Assembly (NCBI GenBank): GCA_009746045.1
Contig: RPFO01000253.1
Span: 4,276,832 to 4,340,831 of the forward strand
Direction of reading: 5' to 3'
DNA length: 64,000 nt
DNA from: Mesostigma viride
Lineage: Eukaryota; Streptophyta; Mesostigmatophyceae; Mesostigmatales; Mesostigmataceae
Made by a program: the position numbers and the translations under genes. The notes below the pieces were generated by a model. It saw only the letters and a program-made list of their open reading frames with translations, was not told the origin of the DNA and made no database searches. Shown here one piece after another: positions 22,526 through 32,349 of this stretch. Numbering within the stretch: position 1 is the first letter of the stretch; every line of letters begins with the position of its first letter.

Positions 22526-22589
22526 CTTGCATAATAGCCAGGGCTAGCTTGTATTCATTGGTAGTCTCTGCCGCCATGGCAGCCATGCC

Positions 22590-22935
22590 TAGAGTGTTTG
22601 CCTAGCTGTGCCACCATACCTAGTCACGTGCACCGCCAACACACGGTACACAACCAGCCATAGCCTTAGCTTAGTCCTTGTACAGCCATGCTACGTCCTG
22701 GCTATGCTCAGATTACTTGCCCACGCTCCTTGTGATAATATGCTCACATGGGTCTTATTGCACCCACAGATCTTGCCGAGTCGTTTATCGTGTCCGATTG
22801 CAGCTGTGGCATGCCTCTGGCATGAAGGAGAAAGGGGGTCTCTGCCCTTCCTTCCTGTTGTGCACACACAGGGATTAAAAGCACTTCGGTGTTCCGTGAC
22901 TCCCCAACTGGAGCAGGAGTTTTAAGGAATTAATT
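22590..22935. repeat. Second copy of the right half of the 18.6-19.4 kb element
   Basis: It matches 19045-19395 with small indels, including CACAACCAGCCATAGCCTTA, GGGTCTTATTGCACCCACAG and the end GATTAAAAGCACTTCGGTG followed by GTGACTCCCCAAC. It lies directly downstream of the ORF1-like region, so it may be the 3' part of that element. Confidence 0.75.
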
Positions 22936-23369
22936 TATTCATTAATTAATTCCAGGCAAGGGCTCAACTACCACGAACCTGCATGCACCAGGCATCCTTT
23001 ATAACCAGGTAGTATACAAAATGCATCACTAATTTGATTAATGCATGCACCCTAATGCATGCACAAGCCATAAATGTCCTTAACATGCTCCAAGATCAAG
23101 TTGTTTCTTGACGAAAGTGGAGCTAGGCGCCAGGATCGTTCATGCAGAAAAATTTAGCAAGTATCAACCACTGTCAGCCATGCTAGTCCTAAATTGCAAA
23201 AGGCCACATGTATTGCTAGGCCGGATAATATGGCCTTACTGGCCTATCCCGCAAACGTGCGCTTTAGTGAGACAAGACAAGCCATGCTGTGTTGCCACTT
23301 CAGAGACTATGATGCCACTTTCATTGGCACCTGAATTCCATGCAATCACGTGCTCCACTTGGCACTTGG
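22936..23369. other. 3' flank of the phospholipase gene
   Basis: Non-coding. Short tandem TAATGCATGCACC repeats at 23039-23065. No gene seen. Confidence 0.35.
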
Positions 23370-26300
23370 TCACTGCTCCCGTTCCGCGAGCAGATAATCG
23401 ACAAACTGGTCCAACTCCGGCTTGTGCTCCTCCACCATCTGGTAGCCGAGCTTCTTGAGCCCCTCCAGGTTCTCGCGGTCCACGTTGTCGATCGTCGCAT
23501 AGCAGGGCTCCAGGTTGCGGCACTGCACGCGCAGCGAGATGTTGCCGGGGCCGTCCGCGTCTGGCCAGGAAGCGATGAATTTGACGAATGCCAGGATACA
23601 ATCACAATGGCATCTCGGTCACAGCGCGTACATGCTCCATCAAGGAGAACAAAGAAAAATTGAACACAATGCGCCCATTTGGCCATGTCCATAATCTCAA
23701 TGTGAGAGCGAAGAGCAGAGAGGGACAGGCATCCACAATAGAACATGGGCGAAATACACACAGTTGACGTTCTCAAGAACCTGCAAATCATGGAGGCGGG
23801 AGGAAGAACGTGCCATCCAGGTCGATGACTTTTCTCAAGAGAAAGGCATGACATCGATTAGTATAGGTTCCTTCATATTCATGCCTCCATATTCATGCGA
23901 GGGTTTAATGCTCCGCGGCTGCCCAACGGGGCCGTGTCTCATTAATCTAATAACTTTACTGCTTGCCGAGCACCAAACACATCGGCATTGACCGCATCAC
24001 CAGAGCCGCTGCCTATGAAACCCCCGAGCAACCAAGCAGACCAGTGTCCACCACGTGGTATCGATGAGAAAAACAGTAAAGATCGACATCACGAAAAGTT
24101 ACCCGCCCTATATCAATGAGACAACCAACAACTTACTACTACCACCTTGTATGGTTGAGTTATGATTCCATGACCTCTAAATGCCGTCTGGCCATAATAT
24201 TGACTTATCCATCAAATGACTCTGACAATCCATGCCATGAAACAGAGACCCAAACCAGTCAAACTTCTGTCAGTCAAACCATAGGCACATGAAAGGAGAT
24301 GATGTGAATGCAGGAAGGGGGAAGAAATAGGACTCTTGCTAGACTCATAACACGACGCAACGCTGCGAGTGCGAAGAAATAGGGCTCTTGCTAGGCTCAT
24401 AACACGACGCAACGCTGCGAGTGCAAAGAAATAGGACTCTTGCTAGGCTCATAACACGACGCAACGCTGCGAGTGCGAAGAAATAGGACAATTGCTAGGC
24501 TCATAACACGACGCAACGCTGCGAGTGCATAAAGAAATAGGACTCTTGCTAGGCTCATAACACGACGCAACGCTGCGAGTGCATAAAGAAATATGACTCT
24601 TGCTAGGCTCATAACACGACGCAACGCTGCGAGTGCATAAAGAAATAGGACTCTTGCTAGGCTCATAACACGACGCAACGCTGCGAGTGCATAAAGAAAT
24701 AGGACTCTTGCTAGGCTCATAACACGACGCAACGCTGCGAGTGCATAAAGAAATAGGACTCTTGCTAGGCTCATAACACGACGCAACGCTGCGAGTGCAT
24801 AAAGAAATAGGACTCTTGCTAGGCTCATAACACGACGCAACGCTGCGAGTGCGAAGAAATAGGACTCTTGCTAGGCTCATAACACGACGCAACGTTGCGA
24901 GTGCATACGATGAAAAAAATTGAAGCCGATGATTTTGGCGCCTCCCGATGAAGAAAAGATATCAGCGTGCCAGGTTTTGTAATTGCATCCGATGAGGGTG
25001 CAATAATTTCGTCCACGTACACAGCAGGTGCTGCAGGTAGTGCTCGTTCAGGTTGCTGAAGCCGTCCAGGAAGATGTGGAGCAGCGGCACCAGCCACTTG
25101 CGGAGACCCCAGCGCTTGACCTTGTCGTACGGCAGCATGCTGGCCATCAGCGAGTGGCGTCCGTCATCCATAACCACCACCACCGCAATTTGCAGACCGC
25201 ATTGAAATAAATGGATGGCACGAAAATCGCGAGTACATCGCGAGCACTGTCGTGTTGTAAGCAGTGGGTGTGAACATGCGCGCTTGTACTAGTGAGAACG
25301 AAGGAAAGAGAAGAAGAGACAAAGGGAAAATGAAATGGCTACAAGCAAACACAATGCAACACCATGAAATGCCAGGTGAACCATGCGTGGGAAAAGCCTT
25401 GGTAGCTTCATCAGTTGTGTTGTGCAGTGAGTGTCGTGAAGTTCATGAGAAATGGCATTCTCTGAACCTTACACGCGTGTGATCTCAGAAAGCCCACAGC
25501 AAGGATTTCCTAATCCAAGAACTCTTCAATGGCACCCCAAGCTGCTATATAAGCAACCACAGCACAGATCTCTCACAATCCTTCTAGGCAGCATCTCTCC
25601 ATTACATCAGTGCCTTCGCCATCGCCTTCCCTCAGTGCCCCTTCTCCCCTCCCAAAAAGATTGCCTTCAAAACCGTGGACATTGTTCATGATACTGCAGC
25701 AAAGACACGCTGCTAGTGACATTCATATGCCACATAAAAAGGGAGTATAACACCCCCCCAGCCCCCTCACCTGGACTCCTCCTGCCCCGTGCCAAGTGAC
25801 AGAAGCGCCGTGGGGGCCCTGAGCAGCCCAGGGTCCCCCTCCTCCTGCGCCACCCGCCGCCGCAGGTCCATCAAGTCGACACACGCGACCATGGAAGGGT
25901 TATTCACCAACACGCCGCCATCGATAATCGTCATGCTGCCCTTGCCTGCCATCCCCTTGGCCCCAGCCTCCTTGACATCCCCCTTTGCGTTTGCGGGGGC
26001 GGCATTACGCCCCCGCTTCAACCGCGACAGCAGCAGCGCCACGCGGCTCTTGCGAGCTTGACTACCAGCTGCCGTGTCCTTCCCGGTCCCCCCCGCCCCC
26101 GCCGTCTCCTCCAGCCCTCCCACCGTCAAGTCGGGCAGCACGACCGCGGGGAGCACCGCGGCGTTTGCGAGCACTGGCGGAATCGCCATCTCCACCGTGG
26201 ACCCTGCAGGGCCTGGACCGGGGGCGTTCCCGTGCGACCCGTTGATGAACGACGCGGTGCGCGTGGGGGGGGAGAAGAGCGACCCCTCGCCCTCCCTCCC

Positions 26301-29300
26301 GTCCGCCCCTGTCGCCACGCTCGTGCTCGAAGTGCTGGTGCCCGCTTGGCGGCCCTCCCGGCTGCTGCTTCGGCGGCTACTCCCGCGGGAACCACCGTCG
26401 TCCGTAGCCTCCCCCAACCCCGCGGGCGTCAGCCTGAAACCATCCAGGGCCGGACGGGACTGGCCTCCTGCGCTAGTGGCGAACCCATTCCCTGCCCCCG
26501 TGGACACCGAGAGACCCGACTTGGTGACCACGCTCATGGGACCGTTCTTGGCCACACCACCGCCAGCCACGCTGCCGCCGCTGCCACCGGGCTTCAACGC
26601 CACCACGATCTCAGGGTCCCTGGGCGCGGCCCCAGGGTCGCCCCCCCCAAACCCGCCGCCCTCCCTGCCCTCCAGGGACCGGTCCTGCAGCGGTTGGCTA
26701 CCAGTAACAGTGCTCTGGTCACTCGTCGCCACGCTCACAGCGCTGGCCGAGACGCCTGCTTTGGATGAATCGCCGTTTGGGGTGCCTGAGGCGCCCGCAC
26801 CGAGGTCGCCAGTGGTTCCTGGGGTGAAATGACTGCTGGCAACGTCAACGTCACAGGTGGAACCGCCGCCTTGCAAGGCAGGCGGCTCCCCCATGAACCG
26901 CCCACAAGACTCTGCTTTGGCGTTGAACGGGATTTCGGCCAGAGCTTGGGCTTGGGCTCGTCCTTGGACCTCCGCCCGGGGTTGGGCTTGCGTTTGGGTA
27001 TTGGTCTCAGCTTTTGTCTGAGCATGGGGTTGGGCAGATGACCCGGTTGGAAGCGGTGTCGCAGAGTTGGACGGCGATGCTGCCTTCCGGGTGGGTGACC
27101 TGGCGGTGCCACCACCCGCAACTGCGGTGGAAGTCGACCCGCTCCCCTCCCCCTCCGGCTTGTTCCACCCGCCCCCCCCCTGCTGCAGCCCGTCCTTGTC
27201 GGTGAGCGTCACGGGGAAGATGTGTGCCGGCGGCCAGAAGGAAGGCGCGGCCGAGGAGGCCATGCCGACATCAGTCAGGTAGAAGTCATCGCCCTTGCAG
27301 GAGAGGCGGTTGCGGGTGGCAGGATCAGAGATGTCGTCGGGGGTGAGTGAGGCGAGGGGGCCAATCTCTCGACCCACGTGTTGCGAGCAGAAGAGGGTTA
27401 ACTTGTGCTTCACCGTGTCAAAGCCTGGGCGGGGAGGGAGGATCGTCGTGTTGTGTTGTGTTGTGTTGTGTTGTGTTGTGTTGTGTTGTGTTGTGTTGTG
27501 TTGTGTTGTGTTGTGTTGTGTTGTGTTGTGTTGTGTCGTGTCGTGTCGTGTCGTGTCGTGTCGTGTCGTGTCGTGTCCTGTCGTGTCGTGTCGTGTCGTG
27601 TCGTGTCGTGTCGTGTCGTGTCGTGTCGTGTCGTGTCGTGTCGTGTCGTGTCGTGTCGTGTCGTGTCGTGTTGTGTTGTGTTGTGTTGTGTTGTGTTGTG
27701 TTGTGTTGTGTTGTGTTGTGTTGTGTTGTGTTGTGTTGTGTTGTGTTGTGTTGTGTTGTGTTGTGTTGTGTTGTGTTGTGTCGTGTCGTGTCGTGTTGTG
27801 TTGTGTTGTGTTGAAAGCACGCACATATTGACCAGGCACGTATTCGCAACATGGGTACACGGCGGCCTGTGGCAGGGAAGGCGCATTCAAGGCAATTGCA
27901 CAGCATGAAATTAAAATGCGAGATGCGTCAACTGAACTATGATGTCGATACAGATTCAAAGATAAGGCCTTGAAGGCCTTGAAGCAGGAACGAACCACCC
28001 ATAAGAAATCAAAAGAGCAGCTATTGATTATGGATTCTCGTCCTCATCAAACATCACATTTTGCCGTCCCCAAGGAAGCTATTTGGCGTGAAGTAATAAG
28101 AGCTGCCCAGTCCCCCACAGACATTCCCCTTCAAAACAGACCGGTTATGTAACACGTCAGTAGGAAAAAATACCACTTCTGGCCCCCAAAGACCACCAGG
28201 TCCAATAATCCACCCTGTCCCACATCCGGCCCTATGTCAGCTCTCCATACCACCCGGCTGCACAATAAAAGCCGCCTCCCTACCTGTGAAGCACATTCCC
28301 CCCACCCCTCCTCACCCTTGGAAACAGGTGTGCCTCCCCTCTCTTCCTACATGTGACGCACGTGCGCCCCCCCCCCCCCCTCCCCTACCTGTGAAGCATG
28401 TGGGCCGCATGAGGTCGCCCAGCATGAGCGGTCGCCCCCCCGTGTGGAACCAGGAGGCGAGCAGGTCGCGCTTGGTGGCCACGTCGTAGTGGGGGCGCAG
28501 GAAGCGGGAGTTAAGGAAGCGGCGCGCCTGCGTTCACCCAGGTGGATGGGCAGGCAGGAAACGTAAATACAGGGGAATCGATCGATTGATTGAGCGATGC
28601 CAGTGGAGGAAGCGGCCCGCCTGCGACTTGCGAGGGCACCCACGTGTGTGCAGGAAATCCAATATTGGAGAATGAAAATCGAGCAACTCTAGTAGAGGGA
28701 AGCGGCCCGCTTGCGGAGACAGATGGGAGCGCAGGCAAGAGAAACATTCAAAAGCAAAAGGATGCCGGCCAGGCCGATATTTGAGGAAAGATATGGAATG
28801 ACCAAGCTGTACGATCGAGTAGTATGGCGCCACCAACCCAGATGCACATTCATGCAGGCAAAAGACACATTGACATAGAGTTACTCAATAGAGTTACTCA
28901 TGCCGATAGTAACGATGGCAATAGCACCAAGCGTACAGTTATATAAGCGCAAGAACGGAGGGGTCGGTCACGTTAGTTTCTAGCATAACAACACAACGAT
29001 TTCCAGCATAACAATCCCCCAGCATTAGCTTGTAGCATGGCAAAGGCAGGCGCGACCAGCCCACGCAACGCCCCCTGGATGCAACGGCCACGCATCCATA
29101 ATAACATGATAACAACACTTTACAGAAATAAACGCGGCAACACAACTGGCGCGCGAAATACACATATACATACACTGCAAACTTGAGCAACACTCCATAG
29201 GGAGGTAGGCATTAATACGTATGTAAATGCATGCTGACAGATGCAGGGCCAACGAGCTAGCATGCGAGCAAGCTGGCAGGCTAGACTTAAGCAGTGCTCG

Positions 29301-30823
29301 AAGTAAGCAGTGCTCAAGTGCTAGAGTCATGGAGGGCTAGTAGAGGGGTAAAGGGGAAGAGGGCTTGAGGGGTAGAGGGGTAGAGGGGTAGAGGGGTAGA
29401 GGGGTAGAGGGGTAGAGGGGTAGAGGGGTAGAGGGGTAGAGGGGTAGAGGGGTAGAGGGGTAGAGGGGTAGAGGGGTAGAGGGGTAGAGGGGTAGAGGGG
29501 TAGATGGGTAGAGGGGTAGAGGGGTAGAGGGGTAGAGGGGTAGAAGAGTAGAGGGGTAGAGGGGTAGAAGGGTAGAAGAGTAGAGGGGTAGAGGGGTAGA
29601 GGGGTAGAGAGGTAGAGGGGTAGAGGGGTAGAGGGGTAGAGGGGTAGAGGGCTACAGTGGTTGCTTCGCGAGGCAGCTGTAACAATAGCCGAAACCTGTC
29701 ATTGTGGAGGTGAGGCACAAGGCTGTACTCAGTGATGCTATCCACCACCCATGGCTGCAATCCCAATGGCAGCGGCAGATACAAGTAGGAGGTAGCGACA
29801 ACCGTCTGAGGTGGCAGTGGCATTGGCGGTGGCTGCAACCGTCGCAATGGCGCTGGGCAGTTGCTGATGGCGATGGCGTGATGGTAAAAGCATATGTGGA
29901 CAGGAGAAGGCCTGGAAGAGATGGGGATGGGGACAGTGCAACCCTCTGTGCCACCCTAGCCATGCACCAAATACAGAGGATATGCTACATATGACTAAGA
30001 ATATTATGGCAAATAAGATTGCGGACACAACACGTACAAGTACCCGTAAAACATGCATATGCAGTACAAGGCCAGAATACCATCCGAAGAATATAGTAAG
30101 GGGTAGCAAGCATATAAACCATGCACACCGCTATATATTGCAACCGCTACGTGGTCTTCAATAATTTTTTGAACACAGGCCGGTGTTTGCTGGAGGCGTA
30201 GGAGTTGACCGTCTGTACCACTCTAGCCAATCAGAAGGTACCTTCTTAAACATGGGCCGCGTGTTTGCTTCAAAAATCTTGACAATCTCCTCAATTGAAT
30301 ACCGCGTGCTGGGTCTACTTCCATCAATGCAGGCCACTGCCGTTCTGTTTTCACCAATATTTGCATCAGCTCCAACTGCGGCTTCCTTCTCAGCGGCAGA
30401 AGGTTCGGGAGGGAGCATCAGCAGGCAAGCGATGAGGCAGCCTACGCTTGTTCCCGCGACGTAGTCCACGTAATCCAGGAGGCGGGCATTTGCCCAGTTC
30501 GGATCACCTCTTTCCCTTATTTTTTCCTGAATCCTTTTCTCCATGTAAGCGAGCACCACCAGCGGGCAAATGCCACGGACTCCGCCGCCATCAATGCAAA
30601 CAATACGTAAATATTTTCCGGGGAAAATTCCTCTGGAAACGGTGTGCGACGAAGTCAGCGGCGGCACTGCAGTGCCATTATCACGTGCCGTGGACTCCGC
30701 CGGTGGTACTTGTATAGCAACGTGGCCATGGTTTTCCAGAAGAACAGAGGCAAGGTCTACTGCGTTTGCACCCCCGCGCACTTCAGTTGTGTCCTTGTCC
30801 ATCGACATATGCCGTGCGTTCAT
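23370..30823 (-). CDS. Patatin-like phospholipase (acyl hydrolase) with large low-complexity insertion
   Basis: Five exons on the minus strand: 30823-30242, 28527-28389, 27424-25771, 25139-25021 and 23560-23370 (TGA), 894 residues; every join is in phase. Patatin-family enzymes hydrolyse acyl chains of phospho- or galactolipids with a Ser-Asp dyad. Visible are the oxyanion loop D78-G-G-G-V-R-G, the nucleophile elbow G124-T-S126-V-G, the FLRPHYD and LGDLMRPTCF region, LTDVGMASSAAPSFWPP, the catalytic DGGVLVNNPS (Asp near residue 740) and LLSLGTGQEES, which joins cleanly to SMLPYDKVKRWGLRKW. The last exon (SLRVQCRNLEP through NVDRENLEGLKKLG) matches the family C-terminus. Between the FWPP and DGG motifs lie about 415 Gly/Ser/Thr/Ala-rich residues absent from usual patatins of about 400 residues. 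No signal peptide is visible, so it is probably cytosolic or membrane-associated. Introns are full of satellites. Confidence 0.85.
24340..24905. repeat. 52/54-bp minisatellite in last phospholipase intron
   Basis: Eleven tandem copies of a unit containing CTCATAACACGACGCAACGC and TGCGAGTGC. Copies start at 24344, 24396, 24448, 24500, 24554, 24608, 24662, 24716, 24770, 24824 and 24876. Units are 52 bp (GTGCGAAGA or GTGCAAAGA junction) or 54 bp (GTGCATAAAGA junction). It lies in the intron 23561-25020. Confidence 0.95.
27447..27813. repeat. Pentanucleotide satellite TTGTG / TCGTG in phospholipase intron
   Basis: About 73 uninterrupted 5-mers in blocks: TTGTG, then TCGTG (one TCCTG variant), then TTGTG, three TCGTG, then TTGTG. 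Read on the minus strand it lies just before the acceptor of exon 3 (exon starts at 27424). It is open in all frames and so creates spurious Cys/Val or Thr/Gln/His open frames. Confidence 0.95.
28281..28720 (-). repeat. Degenerate copies of phospholipase exon 2 junctions
   Basis: Donor side (+ strand letters): CTACCTGTGAAGCATGTG at the true junction (28385) is echoed at 28280 (CTACCTGTGAAGCACATT) and 28347 (CTACATGTGACGCACGTG). Acceptor side: AAGGAAGCGGCGCGCCTGCG at 28514 is echoed near 28612 and 28699 (GGAAGCGGCCCGCCTGCG and GGAAGCGGCCCGCTTGCG), period about 90-100. Confidence 0.75.
29345..29652. repeat. Octamer minisatellite TAGAGGGG in phospholipase intron 1
   Basis: About 38 copies of TAGAGGGG with few variants (TAGATGGG, TAGAAGAG, TAGAAGGG). 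The G-rich strand has regularly spaced GGGG runs and could form G-quadruplexes. It lies in the intron 28528-30241. Confidence 0.95.
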
Positions 30824-32313
30824 GAGCGATAACGAAGGGACCCCGTATTAACCAATTAAGCATGTGCTTGGGAATGGAAATGCATCCTATGCATAAAATC
30901 TATCTAGAACTCATACATGAATGATATGTAGTAGAAAGATACTAGTTAGGCTTCAGTGCGTCGAGGATTGAACGCAGAGAACGCCGGATAATTGGCATGT
31001 ATCTGCCATCGCCGCCCGCGCCTTCGGTGCACTTTGATGATGCCTGCTTGCATCTCCGGCAGCCAGGTCATCACCCGAATAGCGCATACACGTGCACACT
31101 CGGCACGTGCGCACAGCGTGGCATCTCCGTGTCTCACGACCTGAACACGAATATACCTATCTGTCTTTCATGTAGGTCGATATACCTATCTACCCAGCCA
31201 TCCTTGGCCCAGCCTGGTCTGCCTGGACAAGGCCCAGCATTGGCCTGAGCGTGAGCACCCTTGGCGTTGCGTCACGGTTCTGTTTCCACTATCCAGCGTC
31301 CACGTACGGTCCATGCGGGACGTTCCCGTCTGCCCCGCCCACTACTGTCAGACCCTCGGCCACTATAGATTCTCTGCTGCCCATGTGCGGCGTGGGACAC
31401 AACAACAACAACAACAACAACTGTCCAGACCCGCTCCGCACGTACTACCTGCGCACAGATTACGATCTTTTCACGGAATCTTGGCGGAAACTTGACTAGG
31501 AACAAAAACAACAACAACACACGGACCGGTGGGCTGTTCAGTGTCCTGGCCCTCGGCCGTTTCCAAATCTCTGCTGCCCATGTGCGGCGTTGGCAACAAC
31601 AACAACAACAAACAGACCGGTGGGCAACAACAACAACAACAACAACAACAACAACGGGTAGACCAGGGGTAGACCGGCATGGGGAATAAAGTGAAGAACG
31701 GTAGACCCTGACCACGCAAACCCTGACCGCAGGCTGACGCGAATCACGCGATACCGGTACTTTACGCCCCACACTTGCCCCACACGCAAAAATCCTGCCT
31801 CTCAGGCACCAGACAAGGGCGCACTCTGAGTCGATTCTACTTGCGGCTATTCCGCGGACGAAGCAGCGTTATGGAATAGTTCAACTACGGCCTTCCATCA
31901 AGACGAGCACGAAAGTGAATCCTTATTAGCTATCAAGTATCAAGTAGGTAGTTACTTGCTGTTCCTGCGGAGCGCGATTGGGATTCGGCGTGCGGAACGG
32001 CGCTTGGGCCATGCAACTAGTGAGCTGGCGGGATCATGGGATTCTGACTGCTGGACTCGAGGTCAGCGGGGCAAAAAGTGCGCCTGTGACGCGGGCCTAT
32101 CGAAGGCAGTGACATAATTTGCCTTAATGCATCCTCATGGACAGCGTACAGCGCATCGACCACAGCAGGCAATGCCCGCATGGTATAGGGTTCCGGCTCT
32201 TTAAAATGGCTTCCTTCTGGAAAGTGTCTGTTAGGTAGTATCTTCTTCTCAATTGAGAAGCCGCGGGGAAGGGGAAATGGCGATGTAACAGCATACGTGG
32301 CGAAATAGGGTAT
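30824..32313. other. Intergenic region between phospholipase and EF-hand/SAM gene
   Basis: The divergent promoters of both genes should lie here. No credible coding region. It contains a duplicated block with CAA microsatellites at 31350-31660. I see no clear promoter box. Confidence 0.4.
31350..31660. repeat. Duplicated segment with CAA trinucleotide arrays
   Basis: CTGCTGCCCATGTGCGGCGT occurs at about 31375 and 31570, preceded by CCCTCGGCC and followed by (CAA)n in both cases. Further CAA arrays lie at 31501 and 31626. Confidence 0.8.
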
Positions 32314-32349
32314 ATGGGTTTCCGGGAGAGGCCCCATTTCTCTGTCGGG

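Noticed and set aside
24340-24905. Possible CRISPR-like array of 52/54-bp repeats
   Set aside because: The repeats are contiguous with no unique spacers, and the context is a eukaryotic intron; it is a minisatellite.
25150-25210. Upstream extension of phospholipase exon 4 (VVVMDDGRHSLMA)
   Set aside because: No AG acceptor in the right phase upstream. The acceptor GGCCAG at 25140-25145 fits the phase and keeps the normal spacing between GTG and the WG motif.
26058-26832. Long plus-strand open frames opposite the phospholipase
   Set aside because: Shadow of the low-complexity, GC-rich minus-strand exon; no domain or splice support.
27295-27908. Long open frames rich in Cys/Val (+) and Thr/Gln/His (-)
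   Set aside because: They are translations of a stop-free pentanucleotide satellite inside an intron. The real coding exon starts at 27424 on the minus strand.
29345-29652. Interstitial telomere
   Set aside because: The unit TAGAGGGG is eight bases and does not match TTTAGGG or TTAGGG; kept only as a speculative relation.
29314-29847. Open frame with repeated STPLPLYP
   Set aside because: Translation of the TAGAGGGG satellite; no start context or domain.
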